NCBI RefSeq assembly: GCF_000151315.2
Contig: NW_011887305.1
Location: forward strand, 658,826-722,825
Direction: 5' to 3'
DNA: 64,000 nucleotides
Source of the DNA: Capsaspora owczarzaki ATCC 30864
Lineage: Eukaryota > Opisthokonta > Filasterea
This document shows positions 10,686 to 22,532 of this stretch, in pieces; within the stretch, counting starts at the first letter, position 1; every line of letters starts with the position of its first letter. The position numbers were made by a program, and so were the translations under genes. The notes beneath the pieces are model-generated. The model searched no databases, had not been told where the DNA came from, and saw nothing but the letters and a program-made list of their open reading frames with translations.

Positions 10686-13509
10686 TTATTCCCACTCGGT
10701 GGTGCCTGGTGGCTTGGAGGTAAGATCGTACACGACGCGCGAAATGTTGGGAGTCGCGGCGAGAACCTCGGCCACCATCTTGGACAGCACGTCTTCGGGA
10801 ATGTCGCGACCGGGTACCGCTGGAACGCCAGTCATAAAGTCGTTGGTGATGAACGTGCGGATGGCGATTGAGCGTCGGGGCGAGATGACGGCGCCTTCCT
10901 CTGATGCGAGTCCAGGCGAGCCCTTGCCGTCCTCAAAGTCCACGGGGAAGACAATCACAGGGACTTGGCTCAAGGCGGTCACCAAGTTGGCCTCGAGCAG
11001 ATGGCGGTTGACAACAGCATCAGCTGCGCGAAGCTGGTCGACAACGTCGGGTGTGAGGTGGGTCACCGAGATGCGGCGAATGGGCCTGTCCACAGGCTCG
11101 CCAAACACGTACACGACACGGTTGATGTTGTGGCACACCTTGGGAATGAGCTTGGCAAATGCAAAGAGCTTCTTCCAGTCGGCAGCACCCGACGCAGGCT
11201 TGGCCAGCGAGAGCGCGGCAATGTAGCTGTACGTGCGACCATCGCCTTGGACGCCGACCGTCATGACGGGCAGCAGCGTGACGGAGAGGCCGTGATCCTC
11301 GTGAAGCCAGGATGGATCGCCGTTGATGGAGCTGACAATGCGGTCGCGCACTGCCTGGCGGTCTGACGAGATGGCGCGAGTGTTGACAATGTCCTTCAAC
11401 AGTTGGTTGGTGGCGTCAAACGAGGCATCAATAAACGGCTTTTCCGTGCACAAAATGCGCACCACAAGGCCAGGCCCGGGGAAGGGCTGTCGCATCACCA
11501 TTTCGGTGGGCAGACCGAGCTTTTTGCCAAGCTCGCGCACCTCGTCCTTGTGGTAGTCCTTGAGCGGCTCAATCACACGACCAAGCTTGCGCAACTCGCG
11601 CACGAGCTCGGTGTCGTTGTGGTGTGTCTTGATGGCGTCAGCGGCACTCGAGGCGAGCGACGAAGCGCTCTCGATGAGATCCGGCCTCAAGGTGCCCTGG
11701 GCGAGATAGACGTCTTCTGGGCGGAGGTTGAGGTCCTTGACGGCTGTTTCAGCGACTCTGTGTAGTACAAAAGCAGCCCCACGCGAAGATGCATGGAAAA
11801 TATTAGCCCGATGAGCAGACACCCGACACTGCCAAAAAAAAAAAAAAAAAAAAAAAAAACTTTGGACGAGCAACAACACAACGCACCGCATGAACGTGTC
11901 GCCGACAATCTTGCGCTTCTCCTCGGGAGCAGTGGTCTCCTTGAGTTTCTTGGTCTCGTACTTGGTGACGCGATCGCGGGCAGTGATGGTGGTGGTGGCA
12001 TTGTAGAAGGTCTCGGAAGCATCGACCACACGCAGGTTGAGGCCGAGGTGGCCGAGCGAGACAGAGACGAGCTTGGACTCGTCTTGGCGCATAAAACCAT
12101 TGTCAATGTGCAGAGCAACGACTCGGTCGGGGTTGATGGCCTTGGTGAGCAGCGCAGCGCAGACGGACGAGTCGACGCCGCCCGAAACAAGCACGAGCAC
12201 CTTCTTGTCGCCGACGAGCGACTGGATTTCCTTGATGCAGACATCCTCGCGGTCCTCGATCGTGTACGAGCCAGTGCAGCCGGCGCACTCGAACAAAAAG
12301 TTGCGAATCATCTCCTTGCCGTTGGTGCTGAGTTCGACTTCGGGGTGGAACTGGACGCCATAGATGCGACGCTTGGGGTCTTCGATGGCCGACACGAGCA
12401 CGCCCGAGCGCGCAGAGACACGGAAGCCCGGCGCCACCTGATCGATTGAATCTCCATGGGTCAGCAGGACCTGCTGCTCGCGAGCGAGGTTCTTGAACAA
12501 GGGCGAGTCCGTCTCGACGAGAATCTCGTCCTGACCGTCCTCGCGCTGCTCCTTCCGCACGACGGTGCCGCCAAAGTGCAGGTTGCAGAGCTGCATGCCG
12601 TAGCAGATGCCCAAGAGCGGGATGCCAATGTCCAGCAGCGCGGGATCGTACTTTGGTGCGTTCTCCGAGTACACTGAGCTTGGTCCACCCGAGATGATGA
12701 CAGCTCTGCATGCAGTCGCAGTCAACAATTCGAAATCAGAGACCAAAGAGAGTCAAGTTTAGTCACTGGTATAGAAGGGGAGGGGTGGGGGAAGGCGGAA
12801 AGGGGTTTCGCTGTGGACCCATTCAAGGAGAGGTACTTCATTCAACACTCGATAAGACTCAGGGCGTCGCTCGTTGTCCTGGGAATTGGCTGAAAGTGTT
12901 GACGGTTGATGTGATGAGATAGTGAATGAGAGAGAGAGAGGGAAGGGGGAAGGGAGAGAGCGAAGGGGGGGGGGGCGAACACTTCAATAGAGTCAGTGGC
13001 GGAGGACACACGAGGCGCCCACATGAGGACTTGGATCGTGCGTTGACTGCAAACCAGCACAAGCTTCAGAAACGGAGGACGAACAAAGTGACAACGGAAG
13101 GGGGTGTTTTTTAAGAAGGAGAGGATGGAGAGGACGAAGGAGCAAAGTAGGGGAGGAGCGAGCAAAGTAGGGGAGCAGAAATGGGGCCACAGCAGCAAAC
13201 CCCGACAGACTGAGGCGAGGCAAAATGCTGGGGATAGTGTGCACTTGATGAGGATGATGATGAGGATGATGATGATGAGGATGATGATGACGAGGATGAT
13301 GATGGCAGTGAGACGGTGGCTGGGTGCGTCCCGTACTTGTAGTTGCCGGCCTTGAGGACGTCGATCGGTGTGTTGAGCGGGAGCAGCTCGGTGGCGACGT
13401 TGAGCTCGCGGACCTTGCGATCAATCACCTTGCCATACTGGGCACCGGCATCGAGAATGACAACCACCTCGGACGGCGGTGCGACAGCGGCGTGCGGATG
13501 GTGCGACAT
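10686..13509 (-). CDS. GMPS: GMP synthase (glutamine-hydrolysing)
   Basis: Three exons on the minus strand: 13337-13509, 11887-12705, 10686-11757; about 687 aa (human 693). Converts XMP to GMP using glutamine and ATP, the last step of guanylate synthesis, in the cytosol. N-terminal class I glutamine amidotransferase: VVILDAGAQYGKVI, ISGGPSSVY, nucleophile in LLGICYGMQL, catalytic His/Glu in VQFHPEVE. ATP pyrophosphatase: P-loop VLVSGGVDSSV, then HIDNGFMR, LAQGTLRPDLIES, KTHHNDTEL and PGPGLVVRI. The C-terminal dimerisation domain ends in the diagnostic SKPPGTTEWE. Intron 1 (631 nt) carries GAT repeats at about 13249-13308; intron 2 (129 nt) carries a run of about 24 sense-strand T at 11837-11860. 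An insert in the dimerisation part matches the eukaryotic (human-type) GMPS rather than bacterial GuaA. Confidence 0.96.
13249..13308. repeat. GAT/GAG trinucleotide repeat in GMPS intron 1
   Basis: Imperfect GAT-rich trinucleotide run (ATC-rich on the sense strand of GMPS), lying inside the first intron close to its 5' splice site. Confidence 0.7.
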
Positions 13510-14002
13510 GTGTGGGTAGGATGTGGGCTGGAGATTGAAAAAGACTGAGCAGAGAAGAAACTACATTTAGGAAGGAAAATACACAATGACGAAAAGGTGG
13601 ACACCATCTACACTCAATGGGATGGAAATGGCGAATGCAAAACCATTGCAGACGCTTGTTGGATTGACCAGGTGGAACATGTGAAAGCGGACTGGCGGAC
13701 TGTGAAAGAAGCCCCTCTTTCCCTCGTTCAAACCAACGCGATCTACCATCCACAAGGGGGAGGGTGTGTGTGTGTTTGATATCACAGTACATGCTGCAGA
13801 GCTACTGTGGAAAATTCGGCCAGCGCATGTCGCAGAGCAACGCTTTGTCAAAAAAGAAGGTCAAACAAGAGACGAGTGTAGATGAGCATGAAGGCCGAGG
13901 ACGAATCTAGAGAAACAAGGCCGAGGACGAATCTAGAGAAACAAAAGAAAAAAAGACAATTGCATCGAGTTTGTTTTTTGGGAAGGGGTGTCCTATGAGA
14001 GC
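13510..14002. other. Head-to-head promoter region, GMPS / LRR paralog B
   Basis: About 490 bp between two divergent start codons. It contains a perfect 26-bp tandem duplication at 13893-13944. No ORF of note. Confidence 0.5.
13893..13944. repeat. 26-bp direct tandem duplication
   Basis: Two perfect adjacent copies of a 26-bp unit beginning GGCCGAGGACG and containing ATCTAGAG. It lies in the shared upstream region of GMPS and LRR paralog B, about 60 bp from the LRR B start. Origin unknown. Confidence 0.9.
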
Positions 14003-15677
14003 ATGACTGGCGGGCAGCGTATCGCGTTCGACAGAGTCAAGAATGCGAGAGGATCTTTATCGTAAGAGAAAACTCGAGCTGATTGGACCCGTGTGACAAC
14101 GCGTGTGTGGACTGACGAAACGGAGGAACAGTCTGGGGGCTGCACAGATTGGCGATGCTGAAGCGCAAGCGATTGCCGAGGCACTCAAAGTGAACACGAC
14201 GCTGAAGGACCTCTGGTCAGGCATCTGTGTTGTTCGGTGGGTAATCCAGCAAGTGTACTGACAACAACGGACGGACAGTCTGTGGGAGAATCAGATTGGC
14301 GATACTGGAGCGCAAGCGATTGCTGAAGCACTCAAAGTGAACAAGACACTGATTGCGCTCTAGTAAGGCATCTGTGCTGTTGGGTGGGTGATTCACGACA
14401 GTAAGAGTGGCTCATTGATGGAAGAAATGTACAGCTTGTGGATGAATCAGATTGGCGACGGCGGAGCGCAGGCGATTGCTGAAGCACTCAAAGCGAACAA
14501 AAGCATGACTTCACTCTCGTAAGGCGTTTTTTTTTTTTTTGACGAATGCTTGTGGATGATCAAGTAGAAGGGATTAGGAGTGCTCACAGACGGAGGGGAC
14601 GGACAGACTGGCTCAGAATCAGATTAGCGATGCTGGAGCGCAGGCGATCGCGGACACACTCAAAGTGAACAAGACGCTGTGTTCTCTGGAGTAAGGCATC
14701 TCGCTTCCACGAATGCTTGCGAGTGAGTGGGTGAACTTACAAAGGGCATTCAGGGTGCTCACTGATGGAGGGGATGAACAGTCTGCAACAGAATCAGATT
14801 GGCGATGCTGGAGGGTTGGCAATTGCTGAAGCACTCAAGGTGAACACGAGGCTGGAGTTCTCGAGTAAGTTGCTGCGCTCTTTGCTTTGCTGGTCTCGCT
14901 CATTGAGCCAGGATCAGACATACCTTGCTCACCCTTTAAGCGATAGTCTAACATACAACTGCATTGGCAAGGCTGGTTTTCAAGCGATTCGTGAAGCGCG
15001 TCAAGTCAACCGAACTCTGAATAGACTTGTGTTCGTTGTTTGTCCGAACGATTTGTGCTCCAACCAAAGGAGTCGCCCTGCTGACTCGCTTGGACAGCTT
15101 CAAACCCCAGCTCCACTTTATTGCATTCTCCTTGTTTCCACGAATGGCAACTGCTGAAGACCTTCAGACCGTGTTTCGCTTGCTGACCAGAGGACAGGAG
15201 TTGGAGGATCAACCCACATCTCTACCAGCACTACCAGCCGAGATTGCCGAGCTCATTATGGACGAAGCGCACTACTGGCAAGGCGTGCAGCACACCAAGC
15301 GACAGTGGTTTGGTGATGATACTCCCAACTCTATTCTGAAAGTCACCGTCCCTCAAGGTGTCAATGGGAATTCAATCCGTGTGAAAGCAATTCAAGTGCT
15401 TCGTGACTGGAATAGAAGTAACGACATCATCGGCAGCGGCTTTGATTTGGTTGTCCTAGATGAGCAAGGCGCTGTTCAATATGAATTCTCAGCAAAACCG
15501 ACTTTTGCCAATCGGAGTCTCCAGCTTGTGACAATCGTGCCAGCCAACCATCCTGTCATCCAACAAATGCGCGCGGGTTGGCAGGTTCAAGTTCGAGCCA
15601 GCAAGTCTTCTCGAGATGTGCATTTTGAATCGCTTTATGTTGGATGTACAGTCGAGCGGGTGAATTTCAGAGGCTGA
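14003..15677 (+). CDS. LRR (RI-type) protein with F-box-like C-terminal domain, paralog B
   Basis: Eight exons: 14003-14061, 14132-14215, 14279-14362, 14435-14518, 14607-14690, 14782-14868, 14947-15030, 15098-15677; about 381 aa. Same plan as paralog A: short N terminus (FDRVKNARGSL), 84-nt phase-2 exons each carrying one 28-residue LRR, then the conserved C-terminal domain (LPALPAEIAELIMDEAHYW ... MRAGWQVQVRASKSSRD). Odd point: in exon 6 the base before the usual splice site is missing relative to paralogs A and D. The aligned donor (GTAAGT at 14865) would then shift the frame to an immediate stop. Frame is kept only with a weaker donor four bases downstream (GTTGCT at 14869) or by retaining the intron, which is open. 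The C terminus has nine extra residues beyond the family end. It may be functional or a young pseudogene. Confidence 0.65.
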
Positions 15678-17471
15678 GTTCGCCGTCTTTACATCACACT
15701 TTTGCATGTTGTTTTGTTTTTGTTTTTTGGAGTGCAATCTCGGTGCATCTGGTCCAACAACCGCGCCCCCAACAACCCCTTCTCCCATTCGATCGACTTC
15801 CTTCGCTTTTGGCTCCTGGTCATCGGAGGTATGCACAACTTTGACAGGACAAATAAAAAAATGCAACCCAACAAAAAAAAAAAAAAAAAAATCCATCCCA
15901 CAAAAGAGAAAGGTTACGCCTACCAACGCAATTTGTGTGCCGGCGATCGCCGCGTAGGTGTCAAACGCAGCGTGTGCTTTGGCAACATGACCCTACAGTG
16001 TAGCTTTGAGGGGGGGCCCAAAAGCATTCATCGTGACCTGGATCTCGTTTGAAGCAAGATGAAGCGTCGGGATCTAATGGACGGATCTACGGCACACGCA
16101 TCTTTCTCCAACAGCTGTTCTTTGTTTATCTTCGTCTGCAGAAGAGAGGGCAGCAACTGCTGTTTTGCCTGTTTGTTATCTCTCTTTGCCTCTCGATCGT
16201 CCTTTCGTCAATGTAGTGTTTTTTTTTTCCGCTATTTTGCTCTTACCGCCGAGGCTGACTCGCTGGTGTCTCATGCATCATGTTTCTGTGACTTTTTTTA
16301 AAGGGTTAAAAAATCACAACTTGTGTTTTTATTTGGAGTTTTGTGTTTTTTTATGTCGATTTTATTTTCCACTCTATTTTTTTTTTTTTACTATTTTTTT
16401 TATATTTTTCGGCGATTTGAGCTTGACTTTTGCTGGCAAAAGCAGGCACCCTTTTCTTTTCATCTAACGCCCCATTTTTTCATCATCTTTTCATCCTCTT
16501 TTCTTCACTTGTCGTCTCCTCCTCTTTTCCTTTCCCTCGTTTTTTTTTTTTTTTTTTTTTTTTCTTTTCGGTGGTGGTTGCGTGAGTGATCCAACCCACA
16601 AAAACACAAACAACACCAACGCTTTTCTTGTTTTTTTTTTTTTTTTTTTTTCTTGTTGCATGAGCTCTGTCGTGCACTTGACTGCCTCCGTTCCATCTCG
16701 TTGTTCTTCCTTCCATCCTTGATTTCCTTTTTTCTTCCTTCTTCTTCCTCTCGTTCTCCTTCCTGCTTGAGCATGCGCTGGCGCATCACTCACTGACTCG
16801 TTTTTTTTTTATTTTTTTTTATTTTTATTTTCGTCCTTTAACCACAAACCCGCAAAAACGCGTCACATCCTTCTCGTCTCACACTTTTCAATTCCCGCTC
16901 TCTCTTTCACTCTCATTCCTTCGCTCTCTTCTTCTTCTTCCTACTCATCATCTTCATCTTCTCCTTCCTCCCCTTTCCGATCCGCTTTCCCCCTCCTCTT
17001 TTTCAAATCGTCTCTGCAGCTGGTCTGCCGAGTCATCATCCCCTCCCCCTTTTTTTTTTTTCGCTTTTTTTTTTTTCGTTCCTTTGCACGCGCTCTCCGC
17101 TTCCGTCCCCAGGCATCTCCTGCTGCTGTCTCCAAGTCTGCTTCTGATCTAGTTCACGCTCTTGCTGGCCCTTATTCCCTCCGCTTGACTCCCCCTCCCC
17201 CTTCCCGCGTTGCTGCCGCTTCAGCGTTTCGAAAGGCTGATTCAAAACCAAGCTTAAAGTCGAGTCCGGTTTTTATTTTTTTGTTGTTTTTTATTGTTTT
17301 TTATTTTTTTTTTTTTATTTCCGCGGCTTTTAACTTTTTCCCATTCAAACGCTCGTTCCTTCTCATCCTTCCTCTCTCTCTTCCGATTGCTTTTCTTCCT
17401 ACGACTTCTCTTTCTTTCTTTCTTCCGACTTGCATCTCTTTCTTCGACAAGCACAGCTGCTGCGCGGTTGA
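15678..17471. other. T-rich 5' region upstream of the polyQ zinc finger gene
   Basis: About 1.8 kb without a supported gene. The plus strand is strongly pyrimidine-rich, with many T runs (for example about 16380-16390, 16540-16563, 16631-16651, 17050-17060, 17298-17318). Open frames on both strands follow from this bias. It may be promoter, long 5' UTR or 5' intron of the zinc finger gene. Confidence 0.5.
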
Positions 17472-18332
17472 ATGCCATTGTCGTCCCTGTCCACTCCCCA
17501 GCAACCACAACCACAACCACAGCAACACGTCCTCCATTCTTGTTTACAGCAGCAGCAACAGCATCAGCGTCCGCATCTTCAACCAGCTGCAACAAACCCC
17601 TTCCAGCCATTGATGCCACCTGCGCCCACGTCGACACTGACTGCAGCGGCGTATCATCATTCTCAGCATTCTCAGTCTTCCTACGTCCCAACTCTGCTTG
17701 CGGCGGCCGCCCTTCCATCCGCTCCTTCTGCTCCTGCCCCCTCTGCGCCTCCCATGCTGATGATGCAGCAACTCCAGAATCAGCAGCAGCAGCAGCCGCA
17801 GCAGCAGCAGCAGCATCAGCAGGGGTCGTACTATGCCCCTCAGCAGCAGCAGCAGCAGCAGCAGCAGCCAGTGTTGACTCAGCTGACCCCTTTTGGAGCA
17901 ACACCTTCTTCCGTCTCGAATGCCAACGGCCCGATGCTCATGATGGTCCCGCCTGCCCCTCGCAGCCACCCCAGTAACCACTATCAGCAGCAGCATCAGC
18001 AGCAGCATCAGCAGCAGCATCAGCAGCAGCAGCAGTGGACGACGGCTGGATCGGAGGCTTGTCCCCAGCAGTTTTACACTTCATACCCAGCCCCTGCTAC
18101 TGCGACTGCTGCGCCTTACCACCCCCAGCAACAGCAGCAGGGTATGGCGCACCACGTTGGCCAGCCCATGGTTCAGCAGCAGCAGCAGCACCATCAGCAG
18201 CAGCAGCAACAACCGCAGCAAGCCTATTACTTCCGGCAGCCAACTCCGCCCTCGTCGGCAACCTCGTCGCATGGCTCGCAGTCGTTCTCTGCGTTCATGT
18301 CGGCTGCCTCGACCCTGCTCGCTCAGCAAGCC

Positions 18333-18369
<37 letters not shown>

Positions 18370-20888
18370 CGCACCCACACCACCAGCACCACCACCAGCA
18401 GCCGCACCACAAGAATGGTATGCCGCTTCCGTCGCCAACCGAGCACGAGCCGACGACCTCCTCAACGCTCGCCCGCCTTCCCAAGCCCAGCCCGGTCGTC
18501 ATCCTGAACCAGCCCTACCATGCTCAGCACCCTCAGCTGCAGCCCTTCCCACAGCAGCAGCAACCGCAGCAGCAGCAGCAATTCCAACAGCATTTCATGC
18601 CGCAGCAACCGCAACAACAGATCTTTTATCAACAGGCTGCTGCTGCTCCTTCTATGACGCAGCAGCATCACCAACAACTCCACACGTCGTCATCCGGCGC
18701 TGCTGGCAGCGCTGGAATGACCTTCTCGGCACCCACCGGATTTGTTGTCGGAGCGTCGGCAATGGAAGGTGAGCCCACTCCGCGGTCTGGCGCCTCGTCC
18801 GCTGGCTCGACGACCTCGACCGTCCGCTTCTTCCCACAGACCACCACCGCCGCCGCCGCCGCCACAGGCATCCCTGTTGCTTCATCCTCACCCATGGCGA
18901 ACGCGAGCATCCTGAACGCGACGTCGCTGTCGTCGTCGTCGTTGTCAACGGTCTACCCTCCCTCCCTCATCACCCCAACCACGAGCAGCAGTGCGTTTGC
19001 CGTGCCCGTGTCGCCCCGCACCACCACGACCGCATCCGGAACACCATCCGTCATGTCCATGGGAGTCAGTGCTGCTGCTGCTGCTGCTGCCTCCTCTGCA
19101 ATTCCTCCGATGATGATGCACGTGAGCAGCGATCCGCATCCGATGGCTGCTGCAACCACCGCCGCGGCCGCTGCTGCCCTCTCGGCGCTCGCCTCGTCGT
19201 CCTCATCGTCGATGCCGTCCATTCACGGTCACGCTGCACCGTTGCAAATGCACGCCATGCCGAGTGTTGCTGGGCCTCAACCGCAGCAACAGCAGCATTG
19301 GATTGTAAATCCCGCCCACCATGTTCCCCAGAAACATTCCTTTGACCAGTCTGCCCCCATGCTCAACATGCCCCAGTCTGCTGCTGCGCCGTACGTCCAA
19401 GGGCAAGTGCACCCTCACCACCACCTTCCTCTGCAGCAGCCTCAGCAGCAGCAACAACAACAACAATTCCACTTTGTGACCGTCCACGGGCCAAATTCTA
19501 CAACCACACCCAGCCATCCGAATCGATCTCGAATGCTGCATCCCAGCGTCGCCAACACGGCTTCTGCTTCCTCGTCGGATGCCGTTGCGTTTGTGACGGC
19601 TGCGGTGGCCAAGGCCCGCGATCTCTGGAAGAAGGTGTCGCACGACGAGGCTTACGAGGACAAGCCTGCCGTTGCACCCTTGGGCCAGACCGTGTCGCCG
19701 ACCACAGTGGCATCCTCTCAAGCGGACGCGGCTCTCGTCGCCAAGCGAAGCAAGCGATCCAGCTCGTCGAGCACCTCCAGCGAAGAGGACAAGACCTCCT
19801 TGTCGGCTGCTCCTGCTGCTTCTGCTGCACCTGCGCCTGGCGGAATCAAGCGGTCGCGCACTGAAATGCACGCTCCGACTCATGCTCGCCATCGCAAGCC
19901 TGCTGCTGCTGCTGCCGACGACGACGACGACGACGCCGCCGCCGATGCCGAGGACGAGGAAGAAGAAGAGGAGCCCGAAGACGACGAGGAGGAAGAGGAT
20001 GATCCCTACCATGCCCAAGACGAGGATAGCACCAGCCACGATGACGATGACGATGATGATGAGGATTACCGCGATGGCACCAGGCATCACCAACACTGCA
20101 ATCATTCGCACGCGTCGCCAGACGAATCGGGTCGCGCTGTGCGCCGCCCCCGTCTGGACAGCGAGCACAGTCAAGACAGTGAGCTGCGGCTGGCCGTACT
20201 CACTCGAGATTTGCTGGTCGAGTACGCAAACCCCTCGGGCAAGCGTGTCTTTGAGACTGGCATTGTCACGGAAAGCTGGATGGCTCAGCACAACAACACC
20301 TGCCCCATGGCTGGCTGTGGGGAGGTGCTCAAGACTGCGTATGCCATGCGCAAGCATCTGAATGCCGTGCACAACCGCCCGCGGTACAACTGCCAACCAT
20401 GTGGCGTGGTTTGCGAAACCCCGCTCGACCTGCGTCTGCACATGTCTGCCAAACACCAGGGCACCGTGTACGCCTGTGAGCACTGCGACAAGATGATGCC
20501 CAAGCTGTCTCGGTTGCTCGCGCATGCAGAGGTGGAGCACCCCGGCACGCTGTATGATTGCACCATTTGCAACAAGCGGTATCTGGTCGCGAGTGGGCTG
20601 CGATCACACATCGAGTCCATCCACAATGGCGCGCGCTTCCGTTGCGAGTTTTGCGGGCGCTGCTTCAACGTGCACTGCAATCTGCGCACGCACATGCTGG
20701 CCAAGCACACGAGTGCGCGCTACCACTGCGACCAGTGCGACAAGGTCTTCACCATGGCGCGCAGTCTGCGCACGCACATCAACTCCATCCACAAGGGCAT
20801 TCGCCACGCCTGCACCTACTGCCCCAAGACGTTCACGCGTCTGGTTGCGCTCCGCAAGCACGAGCGAGGCGTCCACCATTCTGATTGA
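17472..20888 (+). CDS. PolyQ-rich protein with seven C-terminal C2H2 zinc fingers
   Basis: Intronless, 1138 aa, likely a nuclear DNA-binding protein. Residues 1 to about 680 are dominated by Gln runs mixed with His, Pro, Ala and Ser (CAG-rich DNA). A Ser/Lys patch near 755-790 is followed by an acidic block (Asp/Glu runs about 815-865). The last 195 residues hold seven tandem C2H2 fingers from about residue 944; each ends in His-x4-His, for example CEFCGRCFNVHCNLRTHMLAKH in shortened form C-x2-C-x12-H-x4-H. The first finger has C-x4-C spacing (CPMAGC). Linkers are not the TGEKP type. The fingers resemble multi-finger transcription factors in general and I cannot assign an ortholog. The start at 17472 is the first Met; a later start would only shorten the disordered region. 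Confidence 0.85.
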
Positions 20889-21421
20889 GACGGTTGGTTG
20901 CCCAATGCTTTTTTTTTCTGGACTCCTTTATTCTTGTGAGAGGGGCTGGCTTCCCCATACACAAACTGAGAGGTACCTTTCTGAAACCGTCGATCATCTC
21001 GACAACACTTGGAGATGTTTTTCATTTTTCTTCTTTTTTTTTTTTTAGTTTGATGCATTTGTTTTTTCGAACCATGTTCTTTTTGTTGACCTGCGCCTTG
21101 ATTCTTTTCTTCTTGCTTGTACTTGCTACATGAGTATGCCGGTCGATTTTTTGGTGCGCTTTGCGTTGCTTCGATGTTGGACGTTGCGCAACGCGTCGAG
21201 TCGCCCAAATTGTTGTGCCGTGCTGCGACTGGGTTGAAGGTTTGGTGTTGTTTGATTACCGACCTCCCCCGCGCGCTTCTTTTTGTTTGCTTGGTGTGGA
21301 CGAATTGTACTGAATGAAAAAGTTGTTCCACCTCCACACTTCCGTTCATTTGAGGAGGTTATTCAATGCACTCGAAAAACACAGCAACAACAGGAGCTGG
21401 AGCATCGGCCATCAAAGGTTG
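20889..21421. other. Convergent spacer, zinc finger gene / LRR paralog C
   Basis: About 530 bp of T-rich sequence forming the two 3' flanks. No ORF or RNA gene recognised. Confidence 0.5.
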
Positions 21422-22311
21422 TCAGAGGTATCCGACATGAAGCCAATTGAATCGCATTGCATGGTCCGACTTGCTTGATCGAATTTCAACCGTCCAACCC
21501 TCGCGCATTTGTCGGATGATGGGATGACTCGCCGGACTGATCGTCAAATACATCGGGAGGTATTTTTCTGTCACGAAGCGCTTGAATGGTTTTCACACGA
21601 ATCGACGCTCCATTGACGTTCCGAGGCACTGTAAATGCCCTAGGATAGAAGGATAAATGTTGAGCGCATTGCTCGCCCTGCCAGTAAGACGCTTCGTCCA
21701 TAATGAGTTCGGCAATCTCGACCGGCAGGGCCGGCAGAGTCGCGAATTGATCCTTCATCTCCGGTCCGCTGATCAGCAGGTTGAACACGGTCTGAGTGTT
21801 CTCGGCAGTTTCGAAGCGCGGCAGTAAGGAGAGTGCAAGAGGGTCTCTCTGGAAGTCGAAGCTGTGCAACAAACCAGCGAGGTACATGATCAGCAAGTAT
21901 GGCCACTCCGTCAGTTTGAGCATGTTTGCCCGAGCAACAATGGCGCTCATACGTAAGTGAACGCCTGCAGTTGACTGTCTGCGCCTTCCTAAGCGACTGA
22001 ACACCAGCATGGCCAATGAAATTGTTGCGTAGACTATCTCGCAACGGGTGAGCAGAAAGACAACATGGCGAGGTATGGCTGGCCAACCTACCTGAGTGTA
22101 GTCACCGTCTTGTTCACTCTGAGTGCTTCAGCAATCGCCAGCGCTCCGCCATTGTTAACCCGTTCCATTGTCAGACTGTCCGTCACGCCACTGGGTAAGC
22201 ACACGGAAGGTCGCACTTTCCAATAAATACTGGCTTGCACTTACTCTGCGAATTCGCAACGAGGTCATACAACCTGTGCTGGCTCTCAGTCAACGGTCGA
22301 TCCAGCACCAT
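21422..22311 (-). pseudogene. Degenerate LRR family member, paralog C
   Basis: Minus strand, exon-like blocks 22241-22311, 22092-22175, 21953-22033, 21422-21861. The first block encodes the family N terminus (HRLYDLVANSQ), followed by one clear LRR (84 nt) and one divergent terminal LRR (81 nt, one codon short). The family has five or six LRR exons in the other copies. The last exon starts normally (LPALPVEIAELIMDEASYW, VNGASIRVKTIQALRD) but then lacks about 35 residues of the family domain and changes frame. Read straight, it ends at 21486 in an unrelated tail; in the shifted frame the family end is recognisable down to a stop at 21422-21424 (SHPIIRQMREGWTVEIR). The strong first donor (GTAAGT at 22244) would also break frame, though a weaker one four bases on keeps it. 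Most likely a decaying copy; a shortened functional protein cannot be excluded. Confidence 0.65.
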
Positions 22312-22532
22312 TGAAGCAGCTGTACAGCAAAGCAAAGCAAACCCTCCAACAACACAAACGACAACTGACCTGCACATTACCGAAAGGGGTCGACTGAAAT
22401 GGTGATCAACATTATTCGCCGACATTAGCGACAATATGCCCAAATCAATGCGCGCGTTTCAATCGCATGTATTATTCGATTGCGCCTCAGTTATCAGTCC
22501 TTGTTTTTTTGTTGGTTGTCGTCTCAGAACCA
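22312..22532. promoter_or_regulatory. Short head-to-head intergenic region, LRR C / RADX-like gene
   Basis: Only about 220 bp separate the two divergent start codons, so the promoters must be shared or overlapping. This is inferred from gene positions; no TATA box or other motif stands out. Confidence 0.4.

Noticed and set aside
13893-13944. Tandem 26-bp pair considered as a CRISPR array or regulatory iteron
   Set aside because: Only two adjacent copies without spacers, in a eukaryotic window; treated as a simple duplication.
19203-20540. 445-codon minus-strand frame opposite the zinc finger region
   Set aside because: Antisense shadow; the seven C2H2 fingers on the plus strand explain the conservation.
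22467-22532. Upstream Met giving a hydrophobic, signal-like leader on the RADX-like protein
   Set aside because: A secretory leader does not fit a DNA-binding protein, and the stretch contains an acceptor-like sequence; the Met at 22533 was preferred.
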